Assembly (NCBI RefSeq): GCF_001719045.1
Contig: NZ_CP015423.1
Location: 682,001-746,000, forward strand
Direction: 5' to 3'
Source of the DNA: Paenibacillus polymyxa
GTDB lineage: Bacteria > Bacillota > Bacilli > Paenibacillales > Paenibacillaceae
Length of the DNA: 64,000 nucleotides
This document shows, one piece after another, positions 1-8,482 of the stretch. The first letter of the stretch is position 1, and every line of letters begins with the position of its first letter. The notes below the pieces were generated by a model that saw nothing but the letters and a program-made list of their open reading frames with translations, had not been told where the DNA came from and did not search any database. Both the position numbers and the translations under genes were made by a program.

Positions 1-275
1 AACAACAGTGCGGTCGACATCGTTCCACGGTAGCCGAGCCGTTCAGCCATCCAGCCCGCCGGTGCCCGGAACGCATTGTCTCCAAAATACTGAAGTGAAA
101 AGGCCAAACCAATAATCCCGGCCGACAAACCAAGCGTTTCTCCCATATATACCGGCAGGATGGATACCAGAAGAGATCCTTTCATAAATTCGACCAGAAA
201 TACCAAAATCCACAATTTGGTAAAAAAAGGAGTCCACCACCGCTGCGAAGCTTTTTTTCTTCCTATTTGCCTCAT
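1..275 (-). CDS. MFS transporter, N-terminal part (runs off the window)
   Basis: Reading the minus strand from the ATG at 275-273 gives a protein beginning MRQIGRKKASQRWW and continuing open to base 1. It has a hydrophobic first helix (WILVFLVEFMKGSLLVSILP) and a second segment followed by APAGWMAERLGYRG, which matches the cytoplasmic loop 2-3 motif of major facilitator permeases (G-x3-D/E-R-x-G-R/Y-R). A GGAGGAAG ribosome site lies about 10 bases upstream of the ATG. Only the first 91 or so residues are present, so the substrate cannot be told. It is transcribed away from speA. Confidence 0.75.
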   Translation of the reverse strand, partial: MRQIGRKKASQRWWTPFFTKLWILVFLVEFMKGSLLVSILPVYMGETLGLSAGIIGLAFSLQYFGDNAFRAPAGWMAERLGYRGTMSTALL

Positions 276-367
276 TTAATCCACTTCCTCCACCTTCGTT
301 TTTTGGCTGTATAGACCGGGTTCTCAGCCTACTCCACTCTTTCGCAAATAAATGCGCCCTCAATCGC

Positions 368-395
368 TTGCATTCCTACTTCAAACTGCTATACT
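368..395 (+). promoter_or_regulatory. Sigma-A promoter for speA
   Basis: TTGCAT (368-373), a 16-base spacer and TATACT (390-395) form a good vegetative promoter about 70 bases before the speA start. Transcription would begin near 402, just ahead of the inverted repeat at 421-439. Confidence 0.5.
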
Positions 396-420
396 CAATT
401 TTGTTCTATTATCACTTGCA

Positions 421-439
421 CAGGATTGTCGAAATCCTG
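421..439. promoter_or_regulatory. Inverted repeat in the speA leader
   Basis: CAGGATT (421-427) and AATCCTG (433-439) are perfect 7-base arms around GTCGA. The element lies about 20 bases downstream of the predicted start site and 24 bases before the ATG. It could be a repressor operator or a short leader hairpin. Confidence 0.35.
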
Positions 440-462
440 CACGAAAGGTTGTGACAACACTA

Positions 463-1938
463 ATGAATCAAAGCAACACCCCGCTTTTTACTGCTTTGAA
501 AAAGCATGCTCAGAGCAACCCGGTTCAATTTCACATCCCAGGCCATAAAAAGGGAGTGGGAGCTGATTCGGAATTTCGCGAATTTATGGGGGATAATGCC
601 TTTTCCATAGATATGATCAACATCGCTCCATTGGACGATCTGCATCAGCCATCAGGCGTCATCGAAGAAGCTCAAAAGCTTGCAGCAGAGGCCTTCGGAG
701 CTGATTATACGTATTACAGTGTACAGGGGACAAGCGGAGCCATCATCACCATGATTATGTCGATTTGCATACCTGGTGATAAAATTATTGTACCCCGAAA
801 CATACACAAATCTATAATGTCTGCCATTATCTTTGCTGGTGCAAAGCCGGTATTTATTTCTCCAGTCAGTGATGAGAATCTCGGTATTCACCACGGGGTT
901 ACAACCAAGTCCGTACGCCGGGCATTGGAACGCCACCCTGACGCCAAGGGCGTCCTTGTTATCAACCCGACATATTACGGTGTGTGCGCCGATTTGAAGG
1001 AAATTGTAGATCTCGCTCACAGCTATAATGTGCCGGTCCTGGTCGATGAGGCTCATGGAGTACTGATTCATTTTCACTCTGATCTACCGATGTCCGCCAT
1101 GGAGGCGGGAGCAGACATGTCAGCTACAAGCGTTCACAAGCTGGGTGGTTCCTTGACTCAAAGCTCAATTCTGAATGTAAATACGAAAAACGGATACGTT
1201 AACCCACAGCGTGTACAAACGATTTTCAGTATGCTGACAACAACGTCGACTTCGTATATTCTGCTGGCTTCGTTGGACACATCCCGACGTAATCTGGCCC
1301 TTAACGGTCATGAAATAGCACAACGCGCTCTGGAATTGGCTGAATATTGTCGTTCAGAGGTCAACAAGATTGAAGGGCTATATTGCTTTGGCAGCGAAAT
1401 TCTTGGCACGGAAGCTACCTATGATTATGATCCAACCAAAATTACGGTTCATATCCGCCATTTGGGCCTTACCGGATACGATGTGGAGAATTGGCTGAGA
1501 GATCACTACAATATCGAGGTTGAGCTTAGCGATATGTACAATATTCTCTGTTTGGTGACCCCTGGTGATACCAAAGAGGAAATTGAAATTTTGTTGAAAG
1601 CTCTGCGTGAGCTGGCTTCTCTGCACTATTCCACAGGTCAGGAGCATGAGCTAGTAGTAAAGATACCGGATATCCCTCAGCTCTCCCTCATTCCAAGAGA
1701 CGCTTTTTATGGAGATACGGAAATCGTGCCTTTCAAAGAATCTGCAGGTCGTATTATTGCAGAATTCATCTATGTGTATCCACCTGGTATTCCAATCTTA
1801 TTGCCAGGAGAAGTTATTTCGCAGGACAATATTGATTATATTGTTGATCATGTAGAAGTAGGCCTGCCTGTTAAAGGACCTGAGGACCGAACAGTACATC
1901 AGGTGAAGGTTATCGTCGAAACTGACGCTATTTCATAA
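463..1938 (+). CDS. speA: Arginine decarboxylase (Orn/Lys/Arg decarboxylase family)
   Basis: A cytoplasmic PLP enzyme that converts arginine to agmatine, the first step of putrescine and spermidine synthesis. The 491-residue product is about the length of Bacillus SpeA. It opens with QFHIPGHKKG, carries the PLP-lysine motif SVHKLGGS near residue 225, the aspartate/histidine stretch VLVDEAHG just before it, and the C-terminal signature YPPGIPILLPGE. The ATG at 463 was chosen because the homologous protein starts there with M-x-Q-x-x-T-P-L; a GTG at 451 is in frame but has a badly placed ribosome site. Lysine as an alternative substrate cannot be excluded from sequence. The gene has its own promoter and terminator and is probably monocistronic. 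Confidence 0.88.
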   Translation: MNQSNTPLFTALKKHAQSNPVQFHIPGHKKGVGADSEFREFMGDNAFSIDMINIAPLDDLHQPSGVIEEAQKLAAEAFGADYTYYSVQGTSGAIITMIMSICIPGDKIIVPRNIHKSIMSAIIFAGAKPVFISPVSDENLGIHHGVTTKSVRRALERHPDAKGVLVINPTYYGVCADLKEIVDLAHSYNVPVLVDEAHGVLIHFHSDLPMSAMEAGADMSATSVHKLGGSLTQSSILNVNTKNGYVNPQRVQTIFSMLTTTSTSYILLASLDTSRRNLALNGHEIAQRALELAEYCRSEVNKIEGLYCFGSEILGTEATYDYDPTKITVHIRHLGLTGYDVENWLRDHYNIEVELSDMYNILCLVTPGDTKEEIEILLKALRELASLHYSTGQEHELVVKIPDIPQLSLIPRDAFYGDTEIVPFKESAGRIIAEFIYVYPPGIPILLPGEVISQDNIDYIVDHVEVGLPVKGPEDRTVHQVKVIVETDAIS

Positions 1939-1984
1939 TATTGAACTGTCAACACATGCTTAAAAAACATGTTGATAGTCAAGA

Positions 1985-2012
1985 AAAAAAGCCCCCATTC
2001 GGGGGCTTTTTT
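1985..2012. terminator. Bidirectional terminator between speA and the DUF1292 gene
   Basis: GCCCCC-ATTC-GGGGGC flanked by A6 on the left and T6 on the right works in both directions for the two convergent genes. Confidence 0.9.
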
Positions 2013-2044
2013 CTTAAAGAGCTATACAGCTGCTACATCCAATT

Positions 2045-2350
2045 CTATTCGTATTGGGCAACAAGCTCGCTATATGCGGCTTCTACACGTTTCCACTCAT
2101 CTTCGTCCTCAATATTGTAAAGCACCATTTCTTCGTTTTCTTCTTCCATACGAAGAATAATGCCATCCGCTTCAGGATTGCCTCGCTCAAGCAGAAGAGC
2201 ATAAATGTGATCTTCTACGTCAAAGGTCTCTACCAGCACCATTTCTACATCTTTACCATTTTCATCAGTTAGCGTAAGAACCATTTCTTCATGTTCGTGG
2301 TCATGATCGTGGTTGCAGGCTTCACCGTGTTCATGTTTGTGATCACTCAT
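2045..2350 (-). CDS. DUF1292 family protein with histidine-rich N-terminus
   Basis: A 101-residue acidic protein of the DUF1292 (YrzB-like) family, which in Bacillaceae usually sits near mrfA/yrrK; function unknown. The body shows the family pattern VLTLTDENGKDVEMVLVETF followed by Y-L-L-L-E and V-L-Y-N-I. The first 20 residues hold seven histidines (H-K-H-E-H, then N-H-D-H-D-H-E-H), a metal-binding looking tail. The ATG at 2350 is preceded by AAGGTAGG; an upstream in-frame ATG at 2368 lacks such a site. It ends against the bidirectional terminator shared with speA. Confidence 0.8.
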   Translation of the reverse strand: MSDHKHEHGEACNHDHDHEHEEMVLTLTDENGKDVEMVLVETFDVEDHIYALLLERGNPEADGIILRMEEENEEMVLYNIEDEDEWKRVEAAYSELVAQYE

Positions 2351-2429
2351 GGAAATACCTACCTTCAAATTGTTTTATTTTCCCCCGTATCGTAACATGA
2401 TCAAGGGTGCAGGTCAATTTGTGGTATGC

Positions 2430-2987
2430 CTAATTTATCGCTGTAATGACTTTTTCGGACACCAAGGTATAGCTGCCGTCTTTGCTCTCTTTAATATAGA
2501 AACCAACCCGGTAATTCCCTGCTGTTTTGAAATCATACGTAAAGTCGTTCGTACGGAACCAGAAGTTATCCTTTTGCGCTCCTTTGATATCTTGAGACTG
2601 AATATCCTTCACGTTGCCCGAAGGGTCGGTGATCGCTACCTTCACTCCGGAGATATCTGTTTTCAAGGTATCAATTTGACTAAATACATTAAATTTCACT
2701 TTATTGCCTTTATTCACGTTACCAAACACAGTATCTCCCTTGAACAGGAACATATGCACGTTCGGCTGATCGAAAACAACTTTTCCACCGGATGGATCAA
2801 AATTGACAAGTCCGTTAAAATCACGGATGGGCACATAGGTTTTCCCATCAATGACAACTGCACCATCTTTTGACACTTCTCCATTAATAATCAACTGCAC
2901 TTGGTCCTTGGCGGATTCCGCCGAAATGGCGGTCCCTCCCATTATTGAAAAGGCCATCATCAGGGCCATCACTCTTCTCCATTTCAT
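2430..2987 (-). CDS. Secreted protein with copper amine oxidase N-terminal-like domain
   Basis: 185 residues with a Sec signal peptide (M-K-W-R-R followed by a hydrophobic stretch and cleavage near A-I-S-A). The mature part starts with the repeat typical of Cu_amine_oxidN1 domains, I-I-N-G-E-V then DGKTYVPIRDF, a domain common on Paenibacillus cell-surface proteins and not itself catalytic. The rest looks like a beta-rich ligand or wall domain (N-Y-R-V-G-F-Y-I). The ATG at 2987 has GGAGG 11 bases upstream; the ATG at 3011 lies on the other side of that site. It is a single gene between convergent and divergent neighbours. Function is not known. Confidence 0.72.
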   Translation of the reverse strand: MKWRRVMALMMAFSIMGGTAISAESAKDQVQLIINGEVSKDGAVVIDGKTYVPIRDFNGLVNFDPSGGKVVFDQPNVHMFLFKGDTVFGNVNKGNKVKFNVFSQIDTLKTDISGVKVAITDPSGNVKDIQSQDIKGAQKDNFWFRTNDFTYDFKTAGNYRVGFYIKESKDGSYTLVSEKVITAIN

Positions 2988-3187
2988 AACTACTAATCCC
3001 TCCATCGTCATCTGTTTAAAACCTTCTGTCGTACATTTATACCTAGCTCAGCCGCACAAGTTGCGCTGTGTTTCACAAATTGTCCAAAGTTTTTACATAA
3101 GGAGCCAAATCTTTAGTTCCGGTAGCATAGGTGATAAAATACGACTGTAGAAGTCCTAGTACACAAAGTCTGGAGGATAAATCCATA

Positions 3188-3946
3188 ATGAGCCTAACGA
3201 TACAAATGCTTGGCACAGGAAGTGCCTTTGCCAAGCATTATTACAACAACAACGCGCTGCTGGACAGCGGAGAAGGCAAACTGCTGATCGATTGCGGTAC
3301 AACCGCTTCTTTAGCATTACACCAAATGGACGTCCCTTTGCCTGATATTGACGCAATTTTAATCACACATATTCACGCAGATCATGTCGGAGGTTTGGAG
3401 GAATTCGGTTTTCAAATGAACATTCTCCATCGTCGCAAGCCTCTACTTTATATTGCCGAACCACTAATCTACCCTTTATGGGAGCATACACTCAAGGGCG
3501 GAATGTCACAGCAGGGTATGATTGACAAGCTTGAAGATGTATTCGAGGTAAACGTAATAACACCTGGTGTACCCACTACATTAGTATCCGGTATTCAGGT
3601 GGAGCTAATCCCTACAAGGCATATTCCTGGTAAAAACAGTTATTCCCTATTCATCAATGACCGCCTTTTTTATAGTGCAGATATGGTTTTTGACCCTGAT
3701 TTGCTTCATCATCTGGTGCATGAACGAGGATGTCGGAGTATTCTCCATGAGGTTCAATTACAAGGCGCTGGAGAAGTCCATACGACATTGGACGAGCTGC
3801 TAAGCTTGGCGCCATCTCTTCAAGAACGGATTCATCTAATGCACTATAGTGATGATATGGAACAGTTCAGGGAGAAGGCAGGGGTCATGTCCTTTCTGGA
3901 GCAGCAACGAGTATATCAACTTACAGAGTTGGAACGTGCAGAGTAG
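3188..3946 (+). CDS. MBL-fold metal-dependent hydrolase
   Basis: A 252-residue metallo-beta-lactamase-fold protein with the metal ligands in order: MLGTGSAF at the N-terminus, the THIHADHVGG motif (HxHxDH) near residue 76, a later histidine in PTRHIPG, the bridging aspartate in FYSADM and a C-terminal histidine in LMHYSDD. This spacing resembles the RNase Z / ElaC-like branch, but the exosite is missing, so it is probably a small-molecule or nucleic-acid hydrolase of unknown substrate. The ATG at 3188 follows GGAGG with an 11-base gap; the 19 codons upstream are not part of the fold. It is a single transcription unit ending at the hairpin at 3979-4016. Confidence 0.8.
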   Translation: MSLTIQMLGTGSAFAKHYYNNNALLDSGEGKLLIDCGTTASLALHQMDVPLPDIDAILITHIHADHVGGLEEFGFQMNILHRRKPLLYIAEPLIYPLWEHTLKGGMSQQGMIDKLEDVFEVNVITPGVPTTLVSGIQVELIPTRHIPGKNSYSLFINDRLFYSADMVFDPDLLHHLVHERGCRSILHEVQLQGAGEVHTTLDELLSLAPSLQERIHLMHYSDDMEQFREKAGVMSFLEQQRVYQLTELERAE

Positions 3947-3978
3947 CATGCTAAATACAGCTTGAACAATTAACAAAA

Positions 3979-4024
3979 GCCGCCTGGCTTTCCTACAAAG
4001 GATAGCCAAGCGGCTTGCTGTTCT
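3979..4024 (+). terminator. Rho-independent terminator of the MBL gene
   Basis: AGCCGCCTGGCT and AGCCAAGCGGCT pair as a 12-base stem with one G-U type mismatch, followed by a weak T-rich tail. Confidence 0.65.
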
Positions 4025-4067
4025 TGAATATAATGATGAACTTGCATTCTAATGTTGCGAGTTAAGA

Positions 4068-4304
4068 TCAGAACAATGGCAGTTGATCCAGGTTATTAGA
4101 AGGATCTCCATCGGCATCTCCCCGAATTCGTTTGCTTCCATCCTTGGCCTTGAACACGTTAACGCCTGCGATTGAGCCTGCCTCAATCTCATTCAATGCT
4201 TGGCTATAATCTAAAATCCGACCGGTAGATGTCTGAAAAGATGTAAGGTCGCCATCCCCGTTTTTACGTACTGCTGTAATTTGCTCCCGTTCTGTATTAG
4301 CCAT
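4068..4304 (-). CDS. DUF3892 family protein
   Basis: A 78-residue protein of the DUF3892 type, typical of Bacillales: the pattern I-T-A-V-R-K-N-G-D-G-D-L near the start, then S-x-x-x-A-L-x-x-I-E-x-G and a closing R-I-R-G-x-x-D. Members are small soluble proteins of unknown function. The ATG at 4304 is preceded by AAGGAG at 8 bases. It lies tandem with, but probably independent from, the acetyltransferase gene upstream (86-base gap). Confidence 0.75.
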   Translation of the reverse strand: MANTEREQITAVRKNGDGDLTSFQTSTGRILDYSQALNEIEAGSIAGVNVFKAKDGSKRIRGDADGDPSNNLDQLPLF

Positions 4305-4390
4305 GCTGTATCGCTCCTTATCCATAGTATAGTGGAGGAACTTTTACTAGCATGCACATTGTACAGATTTGTATGCACTTACGCTGTCGA

Positions 4391-4837
4391 CTACAACTTT
4401 TTACGCATACGTACATGCGGTATTCCCGCATCGTCAAAAGGTTCATCGGAGATCGTCTCATAACCGAGCTTTTCGTAAAACTTCTCGGCTTGACATTGGG
4501 CATCTAGTAGCGAGTATCTTAGCCCCAATTCACGTGCACGTTCCTCCAGTGCTAGCAGTAATACACGCCCATAGCCTGCGGCACGATGCTCCTTGAGGAC
4601 GGCAATACGTTGCATTTTAGCTGTATCTTCCTCATAGTATGTCAACCGACCAGTGGCCACCATTTCACCATGTTCACAAATTAGCAAATGATGGGCCGTA
4701 TCTCCCAGCTTGTCATAATGATCAACTTCTAAATCGAGAGGCACTTTTTGCTCTTCGACAAACACTTTGGTACGGATCGATATTGCCTCCTGTAGCTGCT
4801 CCTCTGTTGTTACACTTATAATTTCTGCGGCCATCAT
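4391..4837 (-). CDS. GNAT family N-acetyltransferase
   Basis: 148 residues with a complete GNAT fold. The N-terminal motif IRTKVFVEEQKVPLDLEVD is typical of the ElaA/YjcF-like group; motif A, with the acetyl-CoA pyrophosphate loop, is the segment MQRIAVLKEHRAAGYGR; motif B contains AEKFYEKLGYE. It transfers acetyl from acetyl-CoA to an unknown amine. Two adjacent ATG codons begin the gene behind an AGGGGGA site. The closest annotated Bacillus relative would be YjcF, but substrate is unknown. Confidence 0.82.
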   Translation of the reverse strand: MMAAEIISVTTEEQLQEAISIRTKVFVEEQKVPLDLEVDHYDKLGDTAHHLLICEHGEMVATGRLTYYEEDTAKMQRIAVLKEHRAAGYGRVLLLALEERARELGLRYSLLDAQCQAEKFYEKLGYETISDEPFDDAGIPHVRMRKKL

Positions 4838-4934
4838 CTGTTCCCCCTATCATTAATTCCAGATTGCAAACTCACTAAATTCGAATTATATATATAAATG
4901 CTCATGAAGTACAGACTGACTTCTATTTTTCCAC

Positions 4935-4964
4935 TTTACATATATGGTTAATACATGATATTAT
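4935..4964 (+). promoter_or_regulatory. Promoter of the tRNA-Val gene
   Basis: TTTACA (4935-4940), an 18-base spacer and TATTAT (4959-4964), placed 11 bases before the tRNA 5' end. Confidence 0.55.
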
Positions 4965-4975
4965 CTAGTAACCGC

Positions 4976-5047
4976 AGGACGGTAGCTCAGCGGGAGAGCA
5001 TTATCTTGACAGGGTAAGGGTCATGGGTTCGATCCCCATCCGTCCTA
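4976..5047 (+). tRNA. tRNA-Val (anticodon GAC)
   Basis: Cloverleaf can be drawn by hand: acceptor AGGACGG (4976-4982) with CCGTCCT (5040-5046), D-arm GCTC/GAGC, anticodon stem TTATC/GGTAA with loop TTGACAG giving anticodon GAC, five-base variable loop, T-arm ATGGG-TTCGATC-CCCAT, discriminator A. CCA is not encoded. It is a lone tRNA with its own promoter and terminator. No integrase or att duplication is seen beside it. Confidence 0.92.
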
Positions 5048-5053
5048 TTCGTC

Positions 5054-5083
5054 AAAAGCCTTGATACTCAAGGCTTTTTTGTT
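5054..5083 (+). terminator. Terminator of the tRNA gene
   Basis: AAAAGCCTTGA-TAC-TCAAGGCTTTT followed by more T residues, directly after the tRNA. Confidence 0.9.
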
Positions 5084-5117
5084 TGTCTCGAGATAAATCC
5101 AGTTATCCTGTGAAAAG

Positions 5118-5158
5118 AAAATAGGTTATTGACTAAGATTTAGTCAATAACCTATTTT
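5118..5158. terminator. Long perfect hairpin, terminator of nirBD
   Basis: A 19-base perfect stem (5118-5136 with 5140-5158) and a 3-base loop, with A-rich and T-rich ends. Read on the minus strand it comes about 105 bases after the nirD stop and ends in TTTTCTTTTC. It works in both orientations. The 100 bases between it and nirD show nothing else beyond a small AT-rich palindrome near 5208. Confidence 0.7.
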
Positions 5159-5262
5159 TCAATCAAAATGATGCCTACTTCTTCAACAAAGCCTTTCACA
5201 TTGATCCTTCTATTATATAGAAGAAAAAAAGCAGAACCTCCAGCACAATACGCATAGAACTC

Positions 5263-5592
5263 TTAGATTACGATATAAACCTCCCCGCTCTCACTGTCAA
5301 TCTCCGTGGGGTAAGCAGTCACACATCCAGTATCCGGCTCTTGCACCTGGCCAGTGGAAAGGTCAACTTTCCAGTCATGGAGCGGACAATGGATCGCTGA
5401 GCCACATATCATTCCTTCAGATAACCGTCCCCCTTTGTGCGGACAACGATTCTCAAGCGCATGCACGCTGCCATCGCTCAGACGGAATACAGCTATCTCT
5501 ATATTATGAATGCGAACTGTCCTTGCTCCACGTCGGTCTATTTCGTTCAGATCAGCTATTCTGATTCTGTTGGTTGTCGTATTAGTCTCCAT
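5263..5592 (-). CDS. nirD: Nitrite reductase small subunit (Rieske protein)
   Basis: 109 residues with a Rieske [2Fe-2S] domain: the pair CPHKGG and CPLHDW supply the two Cys and two His ligands. It is the electron-transfer partner of the cytoplasmic NADH-dependent assimilatory nitrite reductase that makes ammonium. It follows nirB after 12 bases and shares its leader and promoter. The length is normal (B. subtilis NasE is similar). Start at the ATG with GGGGG-CTGA ribosome site. Confidence 0.92.
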   Translation of the reverse strand: METNTTTNRIRIADLNEIDRRGARTVRIHNIEIAVFRLSDGSVHALENRCPHKGGRLSEGMICGSAIHCPLHDWKVDLSTGQVQEPDTGCVTAYPTEIDSESGEVYIVI

Positions 5593-5604
5593 TTTGTCAG
5601 CCCC

Positions 5605-8037
5605 CTATTCCAGTACTGGCTTAAGTTCCGGCAGTTGCACAAAATTTTTGCGCAGCTCTTCGTTGTGAATAATTTCGTGCCACGGATCAGTCGTCGTGCT
5701 TAACGTCTCCTCAATTCTGGTCACCAGTTGCTTCCTCGTCTCTGCATTCGCCAGTGCCTGTTTGATGGATTCCACTCCGACCCGTTCCACCCAATGGGCT
5801 GTGCGTTCGTTCCAATTGGCCTGCTCGCGATAATACTGCAGATAGGCACCGGTCCATTCCATCACTTCATCCTCAGTTTTAACGGTACAAAGCAGTTCAG
5901 CTGCCCGAACCTTAATACCGCCGTTACCTCCAACGTAGATCCCCCATCCACCGTCAATAGCAACGACGCCCAAATCCTTGATCGTCGCTTCAGCGCAGTT
6001 ACGCGGGCAACCAGATACAGCCAGTTTGACTTTGGATGGCGCATTCAGACGTTCAAATGCCTTTTCCAACCGGATACCCATACCCATAGCATCCTGAGTG
6101 CCAAAGCGACAAAAGGTGTTACCTACGCACGTCTTAACCGTTCGCAGCGTCTTTCCATAGGCATATCCAGACGGCATATCCAACTCGGCCCAGATCCCCG
6201 GCAAATCCTCCTTCTTCACACCAAGCAAGTCAAGACGTTGGCCACCCGTAAATTTCACCAGAGGCACATTGTATTTCTCTGCGACAGCAGCAATTTTCTT
6301 CAAGTCGGCAGGTGAAGTAACTCCTCCATAAATGCGGGGCACGACAGAATAGGTGCCATCTTTCTGTATATTGGCATGGTATCGTTCATTCGTGAATCTG
6401 GATTCCTTCTCATCCTCATAATCCAGCGGCCATAGCATACCTAGATAATAATTGAGGGCCGGCCGGCATTTGGTACATCCTTCTGGCTCGTTCCAGCCCA
6501 GCACATTCATCACTTCTTTGACGCTCTTCAATCCCATCTCCCGAATGCCATCAATGATCGCTTCCCGGTCAAGCGTCGTACAACTACAAATTCCCTCTTT
6601 CATCGTTTCTCCGGCTTCTGCGCCTGCGTATAACTGTAAGAGTCCCTCCACTAATGGCTTGCAGCCGCCACATGATGCCGATGCCTTTGTGCATGCCTTA
6701 ATCTCCCCGACACTCCGGCAGCCAGCCGCAACCGCCTCTCCAATGTCACCCTTGGATACACCATTACATCCGCATACAATTTCGTCATCAGGCATCTGCT
6801 CTAGCATCATGGCGCCACTAGCTTCAGGTTGACCGGGATTAAAGCCAAGTAATAACTCTTTCTCTCGGCCAACCACCGACTCGCCACTTTTGATCAAAGA
6901 AAACAGCATGGCTCCGTCAGACGTATCCCCAAACAGAACAGCTCCGATCAGTTTTTCTTCCTTGATCACGATTTTTTTGTAGACGCCGCCAATATCATCC
7001 TGATACCGAAGGGAACGTGTTCCCGGTTCATCCTTGTAATCCCCTGCTGAAAACACGTCGACACCCGATACCTTCAACCTTGTCGAGGTAACAGAACCAC
7101 TGTAGCCGGGAGTCTCCATTCCCGCGAGCCGCTGAGCCAGTACACCACCTTGCTCATATAATGGAGCAACCAGCCCGTAAGTGATTCCCCGGTGTTCTGC
7201 GCATTCTCCAACGGCGTAGATTCCGGGGATATTCGTTTCCATGTAATCATTTACGATGATGCCGCGGTTTACAGGGATTCCCGCCGACAGCGCCAGTTCA
7301 ATGTCTGGTTTGATGCCTACCGCCATAACGATCAGATCTGCTTCCAGCTCGCTGCCATCGGCAAATTTCAACCCTTCCACGCGGCGACGCCCCGTAATAG
7401 CCGCCGTCCGCTTATTGACCAGAAAAGTCATTCCCTGCTCCTCCAGCTCGCGCCGTAGCATAAGGGAAGCAGCCTCATCCAGCTGCCGATCCATAATATA
7501 TCCGTTAATATGAATAACCGTGACGTCCATCCCCAAGTTAAGCAGCCCCCTAGCTGCCTCCAGCCCAAGCAATCCGCCGCCGATGACGGCTGCTTTTTTG
7601 TGCGTCTTTGCGGTCTCCATCATCGTTTCACAGTCACGAATATCCCGGAAACCGATAACACCTTCCTTGTCGGCTCCTGGAAGCGGCAGAATAAAGGCTT
7701 TAGAACCTGTTGCCAACAACAACAAATCATAAGAGATGCATACGCCGGAGCGCGACGTCACCTGCTGCTTTTCCGTATCGATAGCTGTGACAGGATCATC
7801 GGTATACAATCGAATATTGTTGTCTTCATACCAACTCCAGTCGTTGATGACAATATCCTGCAAACCAGCCCCTCCCGCCAGAACGGAGGACAGCATGATC
7901 CGGTTATAGTTTGGATGGGGCTCGGCCCCGAATACCGTAATTTCATAGCTACCTGGTGCAAGCTTCAGCAAATGTTCGAGAGTGCGTATTCCCGCCATTC
8001 CGTTGCCGATCAACACTAACTTTTGGATATTGTTCAT
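5605..8037 (-). CDS. nirB: Assimilatory nitrite reductase [NAD(P)H] large subunit
   Basis: An 810-residue enzyme reducing nitrite to ammonium in the cytoplasm, close in size to B. subtilis NasD (805). Order of domains: FAD/NAD(P)H pyridine-nucleotide oxidoreductase (VLIGNGMAG at the start, second dinucleotide motif AAVIGGGLLGLEAA), a BFD-type [2Fe-2S] domain around residues 420-460 (CGCNGVSKGD then SCGGC), a second Cys-rich segment (CTKCRP), and the sulfite/nitrite reductase core with the siroheme-[4Fe-4S] ligands CVGNTFC near 638 and SGCPRNC near 678. All key cysteines are present. The ATG at 8037 has GGGGAG 8 bases before it. It lies behind an antitermination-type leader described separately. 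Confidence 0.95.
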   Translation of the reverse strand: MNNIQKLVLIGNGMAGIRTLEHLLKLAPGSYEITVFGAEPHPNYNRIMLSSVLAGGAGLQDIVINDWSWYEDNNIRLYTDDPVTAIDTEKQQVTSRSGVCISYDLLLLATGSKAFILPLPGADKEGVIGFRDIRDCETMMETAKTHKKAAVIGGGLLGLEAARGLLNLGMDVTVIHINGYIMDRQLDEAASLMLRRELEEQGMTFLVNKRTAAITGRRRVEGLKFADGSELEADLIVMAVGIKPDIELALSAGIPVNRGIIVNDYMETNIPGIYAVGECAEHRGITYGLVAPLYEQGGVLAQRLAGMETPGYSGSVTSTRLKVSGVDVFSAGDYKDEPGTRSLRYQDDIGGVYKKIVIKEEKLIGAVLFGDTSDGAMLFSLIKSGESVVGREKELLLGFNPGQPEASGAMMLEQMPDDEIVCGCNGVSKGDIGEAVAAGCRSVGEIKACTKASASCGGCKPLVEGLLQLYAGAEAGETMKEGICSCTTLDREAIIDGIREMGLKSVKEVMNVLGWNEPEGCTKCRPALNYYLGMLWPLDYEDEKESRFTNERYHANIQKDGTYSVVPRIYGGVTSPADLKKIAAVAEKYNVPLVKFTGGQRLDLLGVKKEDLPGIWAELDMPSGYAYGKTLRTVKTCVGNTFCRFGTQDAMGMGIRLEKAFERLNAPSKVKLAVSGCPRNCAEATIKDLGVVAIDGGWGIYVGGNGGIKVRAAELLCTVKTEDEVMEWTGAYLQYYREQANWNERTAHWVERVGVESIKQALANAETRKQLVTRIEETLSTTTDPWHEIIHNEELRKNFVQLPELKPVLE

Positions 8038-8073
8038 CAGGTCACTCCCCTTCCATTTGTATCCTTAAAACAT

Positions 8074-8164
8074 AAAAAGCCTGCTTCACATATGAGGATT
8101 CAAAATATCCCTCACATGAGAAAACAGGCTCCATTGCCGTTTCATCGAATACGCCGTTGTATCC
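8074..8164 (-). promoter_or_regulatory. ANTAR-type antitermination leader of nirBD
   Basis: On the minus strand the RNA contains P1, GGATAC-AACGGC-GTATTC (8164-8147), then P2, GGC-AATGGA-GCC (8138-8127). Both loops are six bases with A at position 1 and G at position 4, the known signature of ANTAR protein targets. The 3' arm of P2 is also the 5' arm of an intrinsic terminator (AGCCTG at 8130-8125 with CAGGCT at 8083-8078, then TTTTT). Forming P2 and the terminator is therefore mutually exclusive. The P2 stem has only three strong pairs. Confidence 0.78.
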
Positions 8165-8196
8165 ATCAGAGTATGGAATTAAAAAGTACTGTAGCT

Positions 8197-8225
8197 AATA
8201 TATAATGGTTCAAATGATATGTCAA
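8197..8225 (-). promoter_or_regulatory. Sigma-A promoter of nirBD
   Basis: On the minus strand TTGACA (8225-8220), 17 bases, TATATT (8202-8197). Start predicted near 8190, giving a ~150-base leader. The TGTCAA end resembles a half site for GlnR/TnrA. The remaining stretch up to the regulator gene at 8483 is AT-rich and holds the divergent promoter region; no second convincing element was found there. Confidence 0.7.
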
Positions 8226-8482
8226 CATTCCTTACGCAATATCTTATAAAAAATTATATTTTATCACCATGTAACATATCTATGACGTATAAAATATCAC
8301 TCTCCTACAAAATTAGGATTGATTTTCAGACCAAAACACGCCAAAATGGTTTAAAAGTCCGTTTTAATTTGATGATGGTGAAAAAAATAAGCAAACGGAT
8401 AAAATTTCATGTCATATTTGTTATCAATGAATACCATCCCCATCCCTAACTACCCTTCATGTTACAGAGAGGAGGAGCCCGC

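Noticed and set aside
43..363. Minus-strand reading frame of 106 codons at the window start
   Set aside because: It overlaps the MFS N-terminus in another frame, has a Gly/Arg/Trp-rich random composition and no ribosome site; the MFS frame with its GGAGG site explains the region.
4976..5158. Integration site of a mobile island at the tRNA-Val
   Set aside because: No integrase gene and no repeat of the tRNA 3' end was found in the window.
8164..8190. Hairpin TCCAT-ACTCTG-ATGGA as P1 of the nirBD leader
   Set aside because: Its hexaloop has C at position 4 and not G; the neighbouring GGATAC-AACGGC-GTATTC hairpin fits the ANTAR rule and the spacing to P2.
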